In this document: positions 47,983 through 58,738 of the stretch, one piece after another
How positions within the stretch are numbered: the first letter of the stretch is position 1
How the letters are laid out: each line of letters starts with the position of its first letter
DNA from: Rhynchopus euleeides
Taxonomy: Eukaryota > Euglenozoa > Diplonemea > Diplonemida > Diplonemidae
NCBI GenBank assembly: GCA_963210315.1
Contig: OY723286.1
Span: 1,426,001 to 1,490,000 of the forward strand
DNA length: 64,000 nt
Reading direction: 5' to 3'
Notes under the pieces: generated by a model
The model's input: the letters and a program-made list of their open reading frames with translations, nothing else
Databases searched by the model: none
Told to the model about the DNA's origin: nothing
Program-made: the position numbers and the translations under genes

Positions 47983-49839
47983 TTACGCCTCGGGCATTGT
48001 GGGAGAATTGCCTTGGTTTCCAAAGGCATCCAAATCATCATCGTCGTCGTCGTCATCCGTGTCAACATGCACAGGACGGAACGCCAGCTCCGGCGTTGCA
48101 GGCGGGATGGGCGGAAGCCCTGCACGATCCCCCTTCCGATGCCCCACACCACCGCCGCCACCAACCCTCGCAGGCCCCACTCCTGGGGTCTGGTGGTGGC
48201 TCACCTCACTGCCACTGCGACGCAGGCTGTTGTCGCTGCACATCGACCCCAGCTCCAGGACATTCACAGACCCTTCATCCAATATGGAATACGCCCCTCC
48301 CCCTTGCGGCTGCGCCTGCAGGGTCCGCCCGGGCTCCGACGGCTGACCCCCCTGCTCTGCCGCCTCCGCCTGCTCAGACGACTTCACATAGATGTAGTAC
48401 ATTGCCCCGACGAAGGCAATTCCCATGCCCCCTATCCGGAAGAGATTTGACGACTCTGAGAAAACGATGATTGCGAAGACGACGAGGAGCACCTCCTTTA
48501 GATGGCCTGCCACAGCGAGGGTGAGGGCAGATGCCTTCTGCACCAAGGCAAGCTCTGCGAAGAGGAGAACAATCGCTGCGGCTCCGCCGAGACAAGCGAG
48601 GAGTGCGATTATCACCGTCTGATCGAGGCTGTCAAACCTGCTGTCCTCCAGGATATCCCCACCCTCTGCGGGGAGCGCCAGGGCCAGCACAGAGATGGCT
48701 GCGCCTGGGGAGAGCCATAGGAGGACTTTCAGCTTCCCTATCAAACTCCCTTTGACAAGGTTCCCCTTCAGAAGCACCTCCGTGAGGACCCACCTCAGAG
48801 CCCCTAGAGCTGCGGAGGTGACGGTGAGGAAGACACCGAACATGGTTTCCCCCATAGTGTGGGGTTCCTCGTTGGGGCCACCCCCGTCTTTCCCCAGGGC
48901 TGCGAGGAGCACCCCGAAGACGACAACTGCGACGGAGATGGTGAGCTGGAGCTTCACAGGTTGGATGCCGAGGTATATCGAGATGCCATATGTGAATATC
49001 AGAGAGGATGTCTTGACTATAGTGTAAAGGGATAGGTCTATGAAGTGGGCGATTGCAAGGTTTGACAGGGCAATGTCCAGCCCGGTGCAGACCCCGATGG
49101 GCACCGCCTTCCACATCAGAGCCGCAGAGGAGGGCTGCCCCGCCGCCCCCACAGAGGATGCAGCCGCGGAGGAGTTGAAGCTGCACTGCGACACCACCGC
49201 ACTTCCCGCATTCTGAGATGCGGCAGCCTCCTCCTGAAACCCCTCCCCGTCACCCACGTCAGACGGGTCCATCCAGAGGTTGATCTCACCCCCCTGCGCT
49301 GCGCCATCGGGAGCAGCGCCGCGCCTCTCTGCAGGGTTCGGAGGAGGTGGGGTGGTTGGGGCTGTGGGGTCACCCCCACCACCTCCACACTGTGCCTGCT
49401 GCTTCTTCTTCTGCTTCCGGAGCTTCCGCTGGTGGCGGACTGCGGCGCGGGCTCTCTGGGCCCTGTCAATAATATGGAGAATGAGCCCCGCGAGGACACC
49501 CTTCAATGCCATGTGAACCGCAGTGAGTGATAGGGGATATGCTATTCCTCCGAAGAGCACTTTGAAGAAGAATTTGTTGTATAGCGACAGGGTGATGCTC
49601 ATGGAGTACCACAGGAGGGTGGTAGAGAGGATGTCGAGTTCTCTGCTGTAGAGGAGGCCGAAGCCGTTGTGCCGGTCGCGGATGGCATGCGCCGCGACGG
49701 AGAAGAAGAGAAGCGCGGAGATGAAGACGGCGATAGGCATCACATTCAGCTCAGCCACCTCCGTCTCCGGCACAGCCGTCACATTGCCAACCAGCTGCTG
49801 GGAACCATTAGGGAGTAACGCATCATCCAGAGCACTCAT
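47983..49839 (-). CDS. SLC35C2-like drug/metabolite (TPT family) transporter
   Basis: 618 residues from the ATG at 49837-49839. About ten membrane segments are visible. Conserved blocks match the SLC35C2/triose-phosphate-transporter family: GLDIALSNLAIAHFIDLSLYTIVK, ALGALRWVLTEVLL, and SALTLAVAGHLKEVLLV (parts of longer conserved segments). Relatives move nucleotide sugars or phosphorylated sugars across Golgi/ER or plastid membranes; the substrate here cannot be told. Two oddities: a hydrophilic insert of about 115 residues between the first membrane-helix group and GLDIALSN (basic KKK-rich, then Gly/Pro/Ala-rich), and a cytosolic tail of about 120 residues with a run of nine Asp near the end. 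No plastid-type N-terminal presequence is obvious. Confidence 0.88.
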   Translation of the reverse strand: MSALDDALLPNGSQQLVGNVTAVPETEVAELNVMPIAVFISALLFFSVAAHAIRDRHNGFGLLYSRELDILSTTLLWYSMSITLSLYNKFFFKVLFGGIAYPLSLTAVHMALKGVLAGLILHIIDRAQRARAAVRHQRKLRKQKKKQQAQCGGGGGDPTAPTTPPPPNPAERRGAAPDGAAQGGEINLWMDPSDVGDGEGFQEEAAASQNAGSAVVSQCSFNSSAAASSVGAAGQPSSAALMWKAVPIGVCTGLDIALSNLAIAHFIDLSLYTIVKTSSLIFTYGISIYLGIQPVKLQLTISVAVVVFGVLLAALGKDGGGPNEEPHTMGETMFGVFLTVTSAALGALRWVLTEVLLKGNLVKGSLIGKLKVLLWLSPGAAISVLALALPAEGGDILEDSRFDSLDQTVIIALLACLGGAAAIVLLFAELALVQKASALTLAVAGHLKEVLLVVFAIIVFSESSNLFRIGGMGIAFVGAMYYIYVKSSEQAEAAEQGGQPSEPGRTLQAQPQGGGAYSILDEGSVNVLELGSMCSDNSLRRSGSEVSHHQTPGVGPARVGGGGGVGHRKGDRAGLPPIPPATPELAFRPVHVDTDDDDDDDDLDAFGNQGNSPTMPEA

Positions 49840-51873
49840 CAAAACAGGGTGGGGGGGGGGGGGGTGGTCAGCAGGTTATGGTTACAGCTGAGCGCCAGGC
49901 GGGAGGGAGGAAGGCTGGGTGCGCGAGGTCATAGACGGATGAGTGGCAGGGCGGAGGGGGGGGGGGTCGCCTGGAGGTGGTGTTGCTAGTAGAGCCGGGA
50001 AGGGGGCAGGAAGCCATGGGGGGGATGGGAGAAAGGGGGGTTGGGGGGATATGGAGGTCCGAGCAAGGTGTGAGGTGTGCACACAAGTGGGGTGGGGTGA
50101 GATGGGGTGGGGGTGGGGGGCCGTTACGGTGGGCTTTCGACTAATATCCAATTGGTCCGCTATGTATCAACAGGTTTGGTCCGTGGGATCAAGTCTTCCT
50201 GTGGGGGTGGGGGCCAGCGGGGGCGAGACCCGTGTGGCCCCCACCTGAGGAGGGCTGTTGTAGTTTTGAGGGTGTCGGACGCGGGTGTCCCACGCAGAAG
50301 GTCCTTTTTTTTTTTTTTTTTTACCTTCGTTCCCGTCCCCCCACGTTGTGCGCTACGTCGTTGTAGCGTTGGCTCACTCGTGTGCTTCTTTCCGGGGTCG
50401 GGTCAGGGATAGTGCCCTGTGTGGTGCCGTTTTTTTCCCGCAGAGCGGGTGGGTTGCCGTGCGTCGACACGGAGACACCTCCCCATTAAAAGCCAAAGTT
50501 TTTGTGTTGAGACGTCTTCACCTGATATGGCAAAGGTCCTGTTCGTTGGTTTCCCCCTGGTCTGTCGCGCCCATCAGGGTGCGTGGACAGGGCCCGTACT
50601 TTGTTTTCATTCGTGTTCTGTGATTTGTGACCAACCCGCCCCTTGCCCCGCCCGGTTGAGGTCCTGGAGGCCGCTGTGGGGAGGGCTGTTGTAGTTTTGA
50701 GGGTGTCGGACGCGGGTGTCCCACGCAGAAGGTCCTTTTTTTTTTTCCCCCCCCCTTTTTCGCCCATTGGGATTAGCACGGCTATATGGGTCGGAGAAGG
50801 GAAGGGAATAAAGAGAGTAGAGTAGAGTAGAAAAGACAAGACGCCTGAAAAGCAAAAAGGAAGCGGACAAAAGGCCCATGGAATACACCTCCAGCCCAGC
50901 CCAGCCCAGCAGAAGGGGGAAGGAGGCGAGGCGGGGCGAGGCAGCTGCGCCGCTGTGGCACAACCACCTGCACCTGCACCTGCACCCCACCGCCCCCGCC
51001 TGCAGGGCAAAGCATGCAAAGCAAAGCAGGAGGCACATCAGCAGGGCAGCGCATGCAGTTCACTCCCTTGCAGAGGTGGTTTTCACAGTCGGACGCCTCG
51101 ACCAAGGCCACAAACCGTAACCGTGCCGTGCGCCACACACAACGCTGCCGCATATTCCTCCTGTCGGGGGTTCCCCAAGGAGGTCTCAGTGGCCGCAATG
51201 TGGTGATGCACGGCAGGCGGGCGGGTGGTGCCTTCTGTGTTCGTTCGAGTGCTCCCGCTGCGACCCGTCCCAGTAAAGACGGGCTACCTCTCTGAGTGTG
51301 TGCGTGTGTGCTTGCTGCGCAGAGAGAGAGAGAAACGTTAGTGGTTGGATCGTAGGGGGGAGGGGTAATCGCAAACAAATTGACCACAAGGCACAGGATG
51401 CCTCTGTGGGGCACGGTGTGTCCTCTCCCAGCGACATTCAGGCTCCCAGGCAGGTGCTGCCCACTTGCACTTGTGTCAGAACAAGGCACAACCGGGTAAC
51501 ACAAACGCCAAATGGCTCATCTCGTCTAGGCCGGGAGGACACACACCGCGCCTTGTTGCGGTTGCGGGGGCGCGGGGATGCAGGGGATGAAAAGGCAAAG
51601 GAGGGGCATGCAACGCGAAGAGGTGGGGGTAGTCCAGTAGTCCACCGCCACCCAAAAAAGAACAAACAAAGCAGTGCGGAGAGGTGGGGGGCTACAGAGC
51701 TCCCCCGCCCGTCCTGCCCTGCTCTGCCATGCCCTTGTCTTTGTGTTTCTGTTTGAAGTTGAGTTTGAGAGCAACAAAGAAGCCACACACAGCTGTCTCC
51801 ATCACCCAGCAACCCACTCGCCACGAAGCCAATTGGGGCTCAGCGGTCTGTACCGCAAGGGGCCTCTGCCCTC
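49840..51873. other. Intergenic region right of the transporter, contains a duplicated segment
   Basis: No supported gene. G-run at 49850-49863 lies next to the transporter start. A 67-bp duplication with T-runs lies at 50249-50746 (annotated separately). A Cys-containing minus-strand stretch near 51025-51110 looks coding-like in places but has no supported start or splice sites. An AG microsatellite lies near 51319-51334. Confidence 0.4.
50249..50746. repeat. Pair of 67-bp direct repeats, each ending in a T-run
   Basis: The segment from GGAGGGCTGTTGTAGTTTTG to GCAGAAGGTCC plus T-run occurs at 50249-50315 and 50680-50746, 431 bp apart, without a mismatch that I can see. The first T-run is longer (about 18 T). 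Either a recent tandem duplication of 431 bp later altered inside, or an insertion with long flanking repeats. Confidence 0.7.
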
Positions 51874-52242
51874 CTACATGACCCAGGTGCGGCACGTGAT
51901 CTCCTTGCAGCAGCGGCTCGCCTTCCTGCAGATCCCGTACTTCCACATGTGGTCGGAGCACACAGACTCGTCCGTCTGCTCGTACCCGGCCGGGCACGAC
52001 GGCATGGCCTGGCAGCAGACGGGCGTCTCAGGCTGCTTCACCCTGCAGCGGATCGTGCTGCAGCACAGCGTCGCCTCCTGGCACAGCCCGGCCTTCACGT
52101 CGGCCGCCGTGCACGTCGCGTCGTGCGTCGTGTCGGCAGGGCACGTCGGGAACGCCAGGCAGCAGATCTGCTGCGCCTCCGCCTGCACCCCCGCAACGAT
52201 GAGGCACGCCGCCGCCAGCAGGATTGTGCGCGATGCGAACAT
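51874..52242 (-). CDS. Small secreted protein with two 8-cysteine modules
   Basis: 122 residues from the ATG at 52240-52242. Residues 1-23 are a strong signal peptide (TILLAAACLIVAGV, cleavage near EA-QQ). The mature protein is two tandem copies of one module with spacing CC-x5-C-x9/11-C-x9-C-x5-CC-x4-C, each copy also sharing CPA after the third Cys and an Ala-Ser/Thr before the second CC pair. Sixteen cysteines, so probably eight disulfides; extracellular or cell-wall role likely. I do not recognise the family. No partner gene is adjacent. Confidence 0.75.
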   Translation of the reverse strand: MFASRTILLAAACLIVAGVQAEAQQICCLAFPTCPADTTHDATCTAADVKAGLCQEATLCCSTIRCRVKQPETPVCCQAMPSCPAGYEQTDESVCSDHMWKYGICRKASRCCKEITCRTWVM

Positions 52243-54271
52243 TTTGAAGAGTTGTGGGTGGTTCGTGTGTTGGGGTTGTCTGTGGTAGGCAGTGCATGGT
52301 CATGTGGATACGTGGTGTGGCGTGCCCTTTTTGTCTAATTGTCTCCGCACACTGCTTCTTTTGTCTTTGAGGACACAGGTGAAAAGGGCGGGACATGCAA
52401 TGGGGCGCGGACAATGAACCCTCAGAGACACTCGCAGCAAGAGCAACACGCAAAACCCCCACCCTCTCCGGACAGGCGGCTCCTCTCCGGAGTCTGTGCA
52501 GTGCATTCTAAGGTGCCGGGCACCAGTTCCAGCGTCTGACACCCGCCCACCTTCCTCCAGCTCTCCACAATGCGTCGACATTCCTCCTCCTGTCGTCTCT
52601 TGCTGTATTACCAGCTGCTCTAAGCCACCAGTACACTTACGTTATCTGAGACACATACTCGCTTCCCTTGCCGTCCACTCCACGCTCTCCGGAACAGCAC
52701 CAAGCAAACAACTCTCTTCCACTGTCGTCACCTCAGACAGAGCTCCCGCCTCCCTGTTTGTTGGCGACATTTCCACGTAACTTCTGCTTGTGGACTATTG
52801 GAATCAAGTGACAATCTTTTGAGGCCTTCTACAATTGTATGAAGTCCCTCCGCCGACACGGGTGTAGTGCGGATGCCCCAATGGCTTGGCACATCCTGAC
52901 GTATAGAGTGAATCAACATCGCGCCAAACCCTTCCCCGGAAACCATATGGTCAGGAACATCCGAAAACATCCTGCGGAGTGCCATCAACACTGCTGAACC
53001 CAAGAAAGAACACGCGGACCGAGTTTCGTTAGATGTTTAAAAAGCCTCCCTTGCAACAAAGAGCTTGGTGGACCGGACCAGGGGTCGTCGACTGGCATCT
53101 AGGCTGCATGGAGAACGGAGAAAGGAGAAGGCAGAAAACCCCTCATCACCCCCCCCCTTCCCGGGGCATGTTTTCTGAGGCCAGGAGCTTTTCCCAAGAC
53201 CTCCGTTTGACGAGCGAACGAACCATACATTCGTGAAAATCATTTCTTCCGACAGTGCACCTCCCCCCCAATAGCTCCTCTGGATGAGAACACCACTGGT
53301 GTGCACCACCACAACACACACACCACCCACCCAGACCACCAGAAAGACCTGGCTGATCCTGCGGCAGGATTGTCCCTCGCCACTGCTGCGCTCCAATCAG
53401 ACGGGCAACTGTATTCCAGCCGCCACCTCTCAGATCAGTCACAGCTTCTGTGTCACTCACACACACTGATCGCTTCGGTGTGCCACGGAGGCACCCGCAT
53501 TTCATCTGTGGTGGTAGGTGGTCGTGAAGAGGCAGCCTGGGTTGGGAGAGAGCGGACAGGGCAAGAGCCATACTTAAAGCACATGTGGTGTGGGAGGGGG
53601 GGGGCGGGAGAAAGGCCCGGCACGGGCCAGGTGGGAGGGGGGTGGGTGGCACACCTCTCTCTCGAGCAGAACAGGGCAGGGAGGTGTCTGCCTGTCTTTC
53701 TATCACCGGCCTTGCCAAATCAAGGCCTCTCAGGAGAGCATCGCTACCCCCTGGGGCATACACGGAGCCCTGTCTCTGCCAGGTCCTCTTCAGCGAACAC
53801 AGCTCTGCCTTTCGGTGCTGTTCGAATGCCGATTGGAGTAGTGCAGCCACAGCCCCACAGAGCTGCAAGCTGCACTGTGCTGTGTGTTTGCCTTCGTTCT
53901 GCGCAGAACCTGTGTTTGCGTGGATGCGGATGGGGTGTGTGACTTAATTTACATTACCCCCCCCCCCCCATTTCCATTCCTACTCCTCCATTCCTCCTCC
54001 GGACATCTCGCCTCCTCTGCCTGCAACTATCCAAAACGACAAGACTTTTTGTTTTTTTGCGCTCTTCACAGGGGGGGGGGGGGCAGGGGGGACATGTGTG
54101 TGAAATTGAGCACCATACCTTGGGTCCTCCCTTTGTGCTGCCCATCAAGAGAAGAACATTCTACAGACCTTGACCTGACGGTAGGCCGGGCAAAAAGAGG
54201 TCAGCTCACCCCCCCCCCTGGTGAGCCTCTCGACTGTTCTGCACCTCTCTTGCCCCACCACCACCACCACA
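52243..54271. other. Intergenic region with an AT-richer coding-like remnant
   Basis: No complete gene. On the minus strand, 52728-52985 reads for about 85 codons with AT-richer codon choice and protein-like composition (MALRRMFSDVPDHM, then a Leu-rich part), but there are no flanking exons, so it may be a relic. C-runs at 53957-53969 and a G-run at 54071-54083 bracket the area before the palmitoyltransferase gene. Confidence 0.35.
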
Positions 54272-56797
54272 TCACTCCGCCTTAGTGCGTGTGGAAGACC
54301 GCAGCTGGGCATTGCCGCGGGAGAGCGAGGCACTGCGGATAGTGGCGGTGGTGATCTGGCCCTGCCTCTCGTCACCCGCCCCTGCGTAGCGCGGGTCGGC
54401 CTGGTCGACGATCACAGGGGCAGGGGCAGGGGAAGCCTGCGGCGGCTGCTGCTGCTCCGGGCCAGCAACGTAATGCGATGTCTCCTGGTTGAGGCGCGAC
54501 TGCGTCAGGAAGGCGGACTGGTCCTGCTCGGAGGGCAGCCCCACCTTGCCGGACTCATCCATCACGTTGAACTTAGCGAACTCCGCCTTCTGCTTCTCCG
54601 CCATCACGCGGCGGGTCGCAGCCGGCAGGCGCAGGATGTGATCCTTCAGCTGCACCGGGTAGATAAACCCCGTCTCCTCATCCACCAGGTTGGTGCTCGC
54701 CCCTGCAGTCTTCTGAGCTGCATCTGCACCGCTGGCCTCCCCACTACCACCACCACCACCACCCTCAGCCACCTGGGGCTTCTGCGGTGGCGGCGCCGGC
54801 GGAGGCACAGCAGCCGGGGCGACCGGGGCGCCGTGGCTGTGGGAGTGCCCGTGCCCCCCGCCATCCCCGCCGTGGCTGTGGCTGCACCCCGATGTCTGGA
54901 TGTCGGCACCGGAGGTCATCTTGGCGCGGTCCTTCGCGATGATGGCCATCAGGTGCTTGTTGTTCTCCAGCACAGGGAGGACGTAGCCCGCCCCGCGGAG
55001 GTCGCCCCAGAGGAACTCCGCCCAGTTCCCAAGATGCCCCTTGTCGAACAGGGTGTGTGTGCGGCGCCGGATGTTGAAGCACCAGGAATACCTCTCGGGG
55101 AACCACACCTCATTCGAGGTGACGTTCCTCGAGACGTACCAGGCCTGGCTGGTGAACACCATTGTGATGAAGAGGATCACCGCGGAGTTGTAGCAGATGA
55201 GGAAGTAGGACGCAACGGCATACTCCGCGCTGAAGAGGTGGTCGAGGTAGCCGCAGAGGGTCCGCTGCTTGAGGGGAACCGAGTCGAGCTTGACAAAGGC
55301 GAGCCCGAAGTGGAGGACAAGGCACTGCGAGATGAGCTGCAGCAGCGCGAAGAAGAAGAACGGCCTGTGGTTCCCCGACCCGATGGAGTTCGCAGTCCAG
55401 ACGCAGTAGTGGTCAAACCGGTGGATCAGCTTCAGCGAGGTGGAGCAGAACTTCGACCGCAGGGGTTTCTTACAGAGCGTCGTCGGGCACCCCTCGATCG
55501 CCTCCAGAGAGTACCCCCTCCCGATCTGCTCGAAGAACTTCCGCCGATCCTCAGGGGTTGGGATGTGAACCCCAGGGTCACAGGAGAGCGCCCTGAGGTA
55601 GCATGCAAACATTGTGGAGGTCACAACCCACCAGACCAGCTTCAGATTCTCCTCATCGCTCGCGGGGAAGGCAATCATGACGAGCACGGAGCCTCCGAAG
55701 AGAAGGCCGCCGGTATACCACCCGGCGAGGCCAGGCTCGGGGGTCTTGCTGGAGGCGCTTTTTGTGGTGACGTACTGCACACCCCAGAGGTTGAGGGCCA
55801 GGGCGACGAAGCCGCACACTGCGGGGAGGAACATCGCAGAGGCGAGCAGCGCGCAGTTGGGGAGAATCGCAGCACCGAGGAAACGGAGGAGTCGGCCGCT
55901 CTTCCCGGTCAGCATCCAGATGTTGGCGTGGCTGGGTTCATAGGAGAAGCCGCGGGGGAGACCCGACGCCTGCACCTCCTTGAGGAGTGAGATGTGGGAC
56001 GACTTGATGGAGGCGGAGCGTTCCGAGAGGAAGGCCGGGTCAACCAAGGAGGGGTCTGCCCCGTTGGCAAGAAGCATCTTCACGACACAGTCATCTCCTG
56101 TCAGCAGGGCGTGCTCCAGAGGCTGCGTCGGGTCGCCGGGGTGGCGGGGCACCGGGGGGCTCGGGGCCTCCAAATCCGAAGGGGGCTGCGGGGTGGTGTT
56201 GGGTGAGACGTTGTCGCTGTGCTGCTCCAGGAGGTATCTCGCGGCAGGCATGTCCTTCAGCTTGATGCAGTGCGTCAGGTCGTTCTGCCTGGGGAGGGCG
56301 CCCTTCATAAACATGAAGTGCGCTGCAACGGGGCGGTGGAGGCCGTGGGTGAATGCGGTCTTCCCCTCGCTGTCAATCAGGCTCGCGTCTGCGCCCCGGG
56401 CAAAGAGTGCCTCTGCGGTGGCGCGTTGGACCTGATGGGAGATGTTATCTGCCTTTGCGAGCCACATGAGCGGGGTCAGGCCGCCCTCACTTCTGTCGTT
56501 GATGCCTGCGCCGTGTTCGATAAGGAAGTCGATGACGTCGACATGCCCCCTCGATGCAGCGCAGTGAATCGGCGCGGCACCCCCATCACCCGAGTTTGCA
56601 ATCACATCCGCCTCGCCACCCTCCAGAATCTTCAGCGAGACGTATTCCAGCTTCCCAGCCTTCGCAGCCTCACACAGGCTGGGCAGCTCCCTGTCATCCA
56701 CCTTGTAGATCCCGACATCGAGCGAAGCGCCCTTCCTCGCGGAAGCAGGCGCCACAACCGACATCCCCCCCATGCCCCCCATCGAGGGATGAGCCAT
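54272..56797 (-). CDS. Ankyrin-repeat DHHC-type (DHYC) S-palmitoyltransferase
   Basis: 841 residues from the ATG at 56795-56797. Transfers palmitate to cysteines of membrane proteins. Order: ankyrin repeats at about 38-155 and 225-255 (GGAAPIHCAASRGHVDVIDFL, abbreviated; TPLMWLAKADN), two membrane helices at about 305-345, two more at about 360-402, a DPG motif at 407-409, the Cys-rich domain at 437-475 with active site DHYC (462-465) and the NHRPFF motif, further helices to about 560, and a long His/Gly/Pro-rich cytosolic tail. The ankyrin plus DHHC layout is that of HIP14/ZDHHC17 and yeast Akr1; Akr1 also has DHYC. Oddity: several zinc-ligand Cys of the Cys-rich domain are replaced (KFCSTSLKLIHRF where the family has HC..C..C). 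It probably acts at Golgi/endomembranes (inference). Confidence 0.9.
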   Translation of the reverse strand: MAHPSMGGMGGMSVVAPASARKGASLDVGIYKVDDRELPSLCEAAKAGKLEYVSLKILEGGEADVIANSGDGGAAPIHCAASRGHVDVIDFLIEHGAGINDRSEGGLTPLMWLAKADNISHQVQRATAEALFARGADASLIDSEGKTAFTHGLHRPVAAHFMFMKGALPRQNDLTHCIKLKDMPAARYLLEQHSDNVSPNTTPQPPSDLEAPSPPVPRHPGDPTQPLEHALLTGDDCVVKMLLANGADPSLVDPAFLSERSASIKSSHISLLKEVQASGLPRGFSYEPSHANIWMLTGKSGRLLRFLGAAILPNCALLASAMFLPAVCGFVALALNLWGVQYVTTKSASSKTPEPGLAGWYTGGLLFGGSVLVMIAFPASDEENLKLVWWVVTSTMFACYLRALSCDPGVHIPTPEDRRKFFEQIGRGYSLEAIEGCPTTLCKKPLRSKFCSTSLKLIHRFDHYCVWTANSIGSGNHRPFFFFALLQLISQCLVLHFGLAFVKLDSVPLKQRTLCGYLDHLFSAEYAVASYFLICYNSAVILFITMVFTSQAWYVSRNVTSNEVWFPERYSWCFNIRRRTHTLFDKGHLGNWAEFLWGDLRGAGYVLPVLENNKHLMAIIAKDRAKMTSGADIQTSGCSHSHGGDGGGHGHSHSHGAPVAPAAVPPPAPPPQKPQVAEGGGGGGSGEASGADAAQKTAGASTNLVDEETGFIYPVQLKDHILRLPAATRRVMAEKQKAEFAKFNVMDESGKVGLPSEQDQSAFLTQSRLNQETSHYVAGPEQQQPPQASPAPAPVIVDQADPRYAGAGDERQGQITTATIRSASLSRGNAQLRSSTRTKAE

Positions 56798-58738
56798 GTC
56801 GCCCTTGAGAGATAGCCCACCCTTGGCTGTGGGGTAGGGGGGTGGGATGGGAGAAAAGAGAGGGTGGGGGAGATGACCCTCAGATGACCGGAGTCAGGGC
56901 CCCCCTGGGGGTGTTGGGTGAGGGCCCTGCTGGGTGGGTGCGGTGTGGTGTGGCATGGTGGAGTGGAGTGTGGGGAGGGGAGGGTGAATTTGGGACAGAG
57001 CTCAGAAGTGTCACTTTTCAACTCTGTCGCTCTTTCTCTACTGTTTGATACTTCGTTTGATGCGTTTTAGGGCTTCCAGAATAGAGCACGTTTGGCAGAG
57101 CTGAATGACACTTTCCGCGCGAAGGTCGTGTGCGTAAAAAAAATCACATGGGAGAACGGTGTCGATGATGGAGGTCGGGGGGGTGGCGGGGTGGGTGGGG
57201 TGGGGCGAGATTGGGTGAGATTGAGCACTCACTTCACTGCTGCCGTCACTGCCATCTCTCTCTGCCTCTCTCTGGAGACACATTTGCACACACATATATC
57301 CCCCTCATTCCATCAACAACGCAGATCCCATACCCCCCCCCGTCCACCCCCCACCCCTACCTCTCCACACGGAGAAGGGGGGCGAGGGGAGGAGCATCAT
57401 CCGCAGAGAAAACAGAGAAAGAAGAAACAGAAAAATTCACGACAACGTGTGTGAATTCGTTGTGTTGAGCTCTCGCTAAACGTGTTATATAGCATGGCCC
57501 GACATAAACAGGCAGGCCGACACCACGGGTTTGTGTTTTTCTCAAGAGTTTCTCTGAGGGCAATCGCTCCCTTTGGGAGGGAGTCGGGTGGGGAATTCGC
57601 GTCGGCTGCTCTCTGGTGTATTGTCTGTTCGCCTAGAGAGGGCAAAGGGCACAGAAAGCCTGCCCAGAAAGAGCCTCGGAAAAATGCAGGGGTTTTATAG
57701 GGAAGTATAAAAGAGGGGAGTGGCATCACGGCATGTCACCTCAAAAGGAGGAGGCATTTTTCACTCAGTGTAGTGCAGAACATTGCGGCAACCGGCGAGG
57801 CACCTCACAAAAACTGGTTGTTGCAAAGTGGCGCAGCATTGATCTGCAGTGTTTGGCACAACAGAGAGTCTGAAGTGGCCATCCCCCCCCATCTACCACC
57901 CTTGCATGCACTTCGCGCGTCAAGAGATATTTGTACCTCTCTCACACACCCCATACCCCCCCCCTCCACCCACAGCCCACACCCCTCCCTCCCTCTCTCT
58001 TTATCCCCGAGAGCTACCCCCCCCTCCCCTCCCCCCACAAAGAATACAGCAGCACAATCACTTTGAGAACCCAAGGACTGTTGGATGGGGATGGGGGGGA
58101 GGGGGGGTCTGGGGTAAGCATTTTTTCCACAGCAGGGCACACACGCACAACACAGTACACCGTGCATGCGCCTGCGCTTTATTGTGGTGAGATCAAATCA
58201 TCCAGGGAGGAGGAGATGTGTGTGTGTGTGTGTGTGTGGGGGGGGGGGGGGGGTTTGTTTTGAGGGAAAACAACAACGTCTTCTCAGAGATTCAGGACAC
58301 AAGGGTGGGAAGATACATGGTTGCAGGGGGGGAAACATTGAAGGGAGAAGGGGGATCGTACACGGGGAGAAGATAGATAGATATAGAGAGAGAGAGGACA
58401 ATCTCACTAAATGGTCAGAACGATTCGATCGGCAGAACAATACAGTGCCTTTTAAGAGCAGTGATGGGAGGGGAGGGGGGAGGGGGTGTGGTGGGGGAGA
58501 TATAGTCAAGGAGAGAAAACAAAAGATACAGAGATGTCCTCCCCCAAAGGGTGTGGGAGTGGTGGTGGTGGTGGTCTGACACTTGCAGGTCTTGACACTC
58601 ACACCCACAGACACCCCACACACTCACAAACAGCCTTTTTTCTTTGCATTATTTTGCGCAACTTTTTTAAGTTGCACAAAATGTTGCATAAGTTATATAC
58701 ACCCCGAGCGAACACCGAACTCCGAGGACCAACCCTCC
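56798..58738. other. Intergenic region between palmitoyltransferase and Kelch genes
   Basis: Contains the shared upstream block (57005-57135), TATA-like sites near 57485-57492 (GTTATATAGC) and 57707-57716 (GTATAAAAGA), a (GT)n then G-run microsatellite at 58217-58252, and A/G-rich repeats near 58376-58395. No gene is supported. Confidence 0.45.
57005..57135 (-). promoter_or_regulatory. Upstream block of the palmitoyltransferase gene, shared with the Kelch gene
   Basis: About 208 bp before the ATG at 56797. Blocks shared in order with 62881-63050: GAAGTGTCACTT, CAACTCT, TTGATACTTCGTTT, TGATGCGTTTT, GCTTCC, AGCACGTTTGGC, GAGCTGA, ACTTTCCGCGC, AAGGT, TGTGCGT. Gaps differ between copies. Conservation as short blocks at a similar place before two co-oriented genes suggests promoter elements; a dispersed repeat is the alternative. 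Confidence 0.5.

Noticed and set aside
51025..51110. Cys-rich minus-strand stretch as a further small secreted protein
   Set aside because: No start codon with a signal peptide and no splice sites that give a sensible product.
53146..53868. 240-codon minus-strand frame
   Set aside because: It opens at a non-ATG codon, has no domain, and its composition matches random GC-rich sequence.
54221..55990. 589-codon plus-strand frame
   Set aside because: Antisense to the ankyrin-DHYC palmitoyltransferase; no domain on the plus strand.
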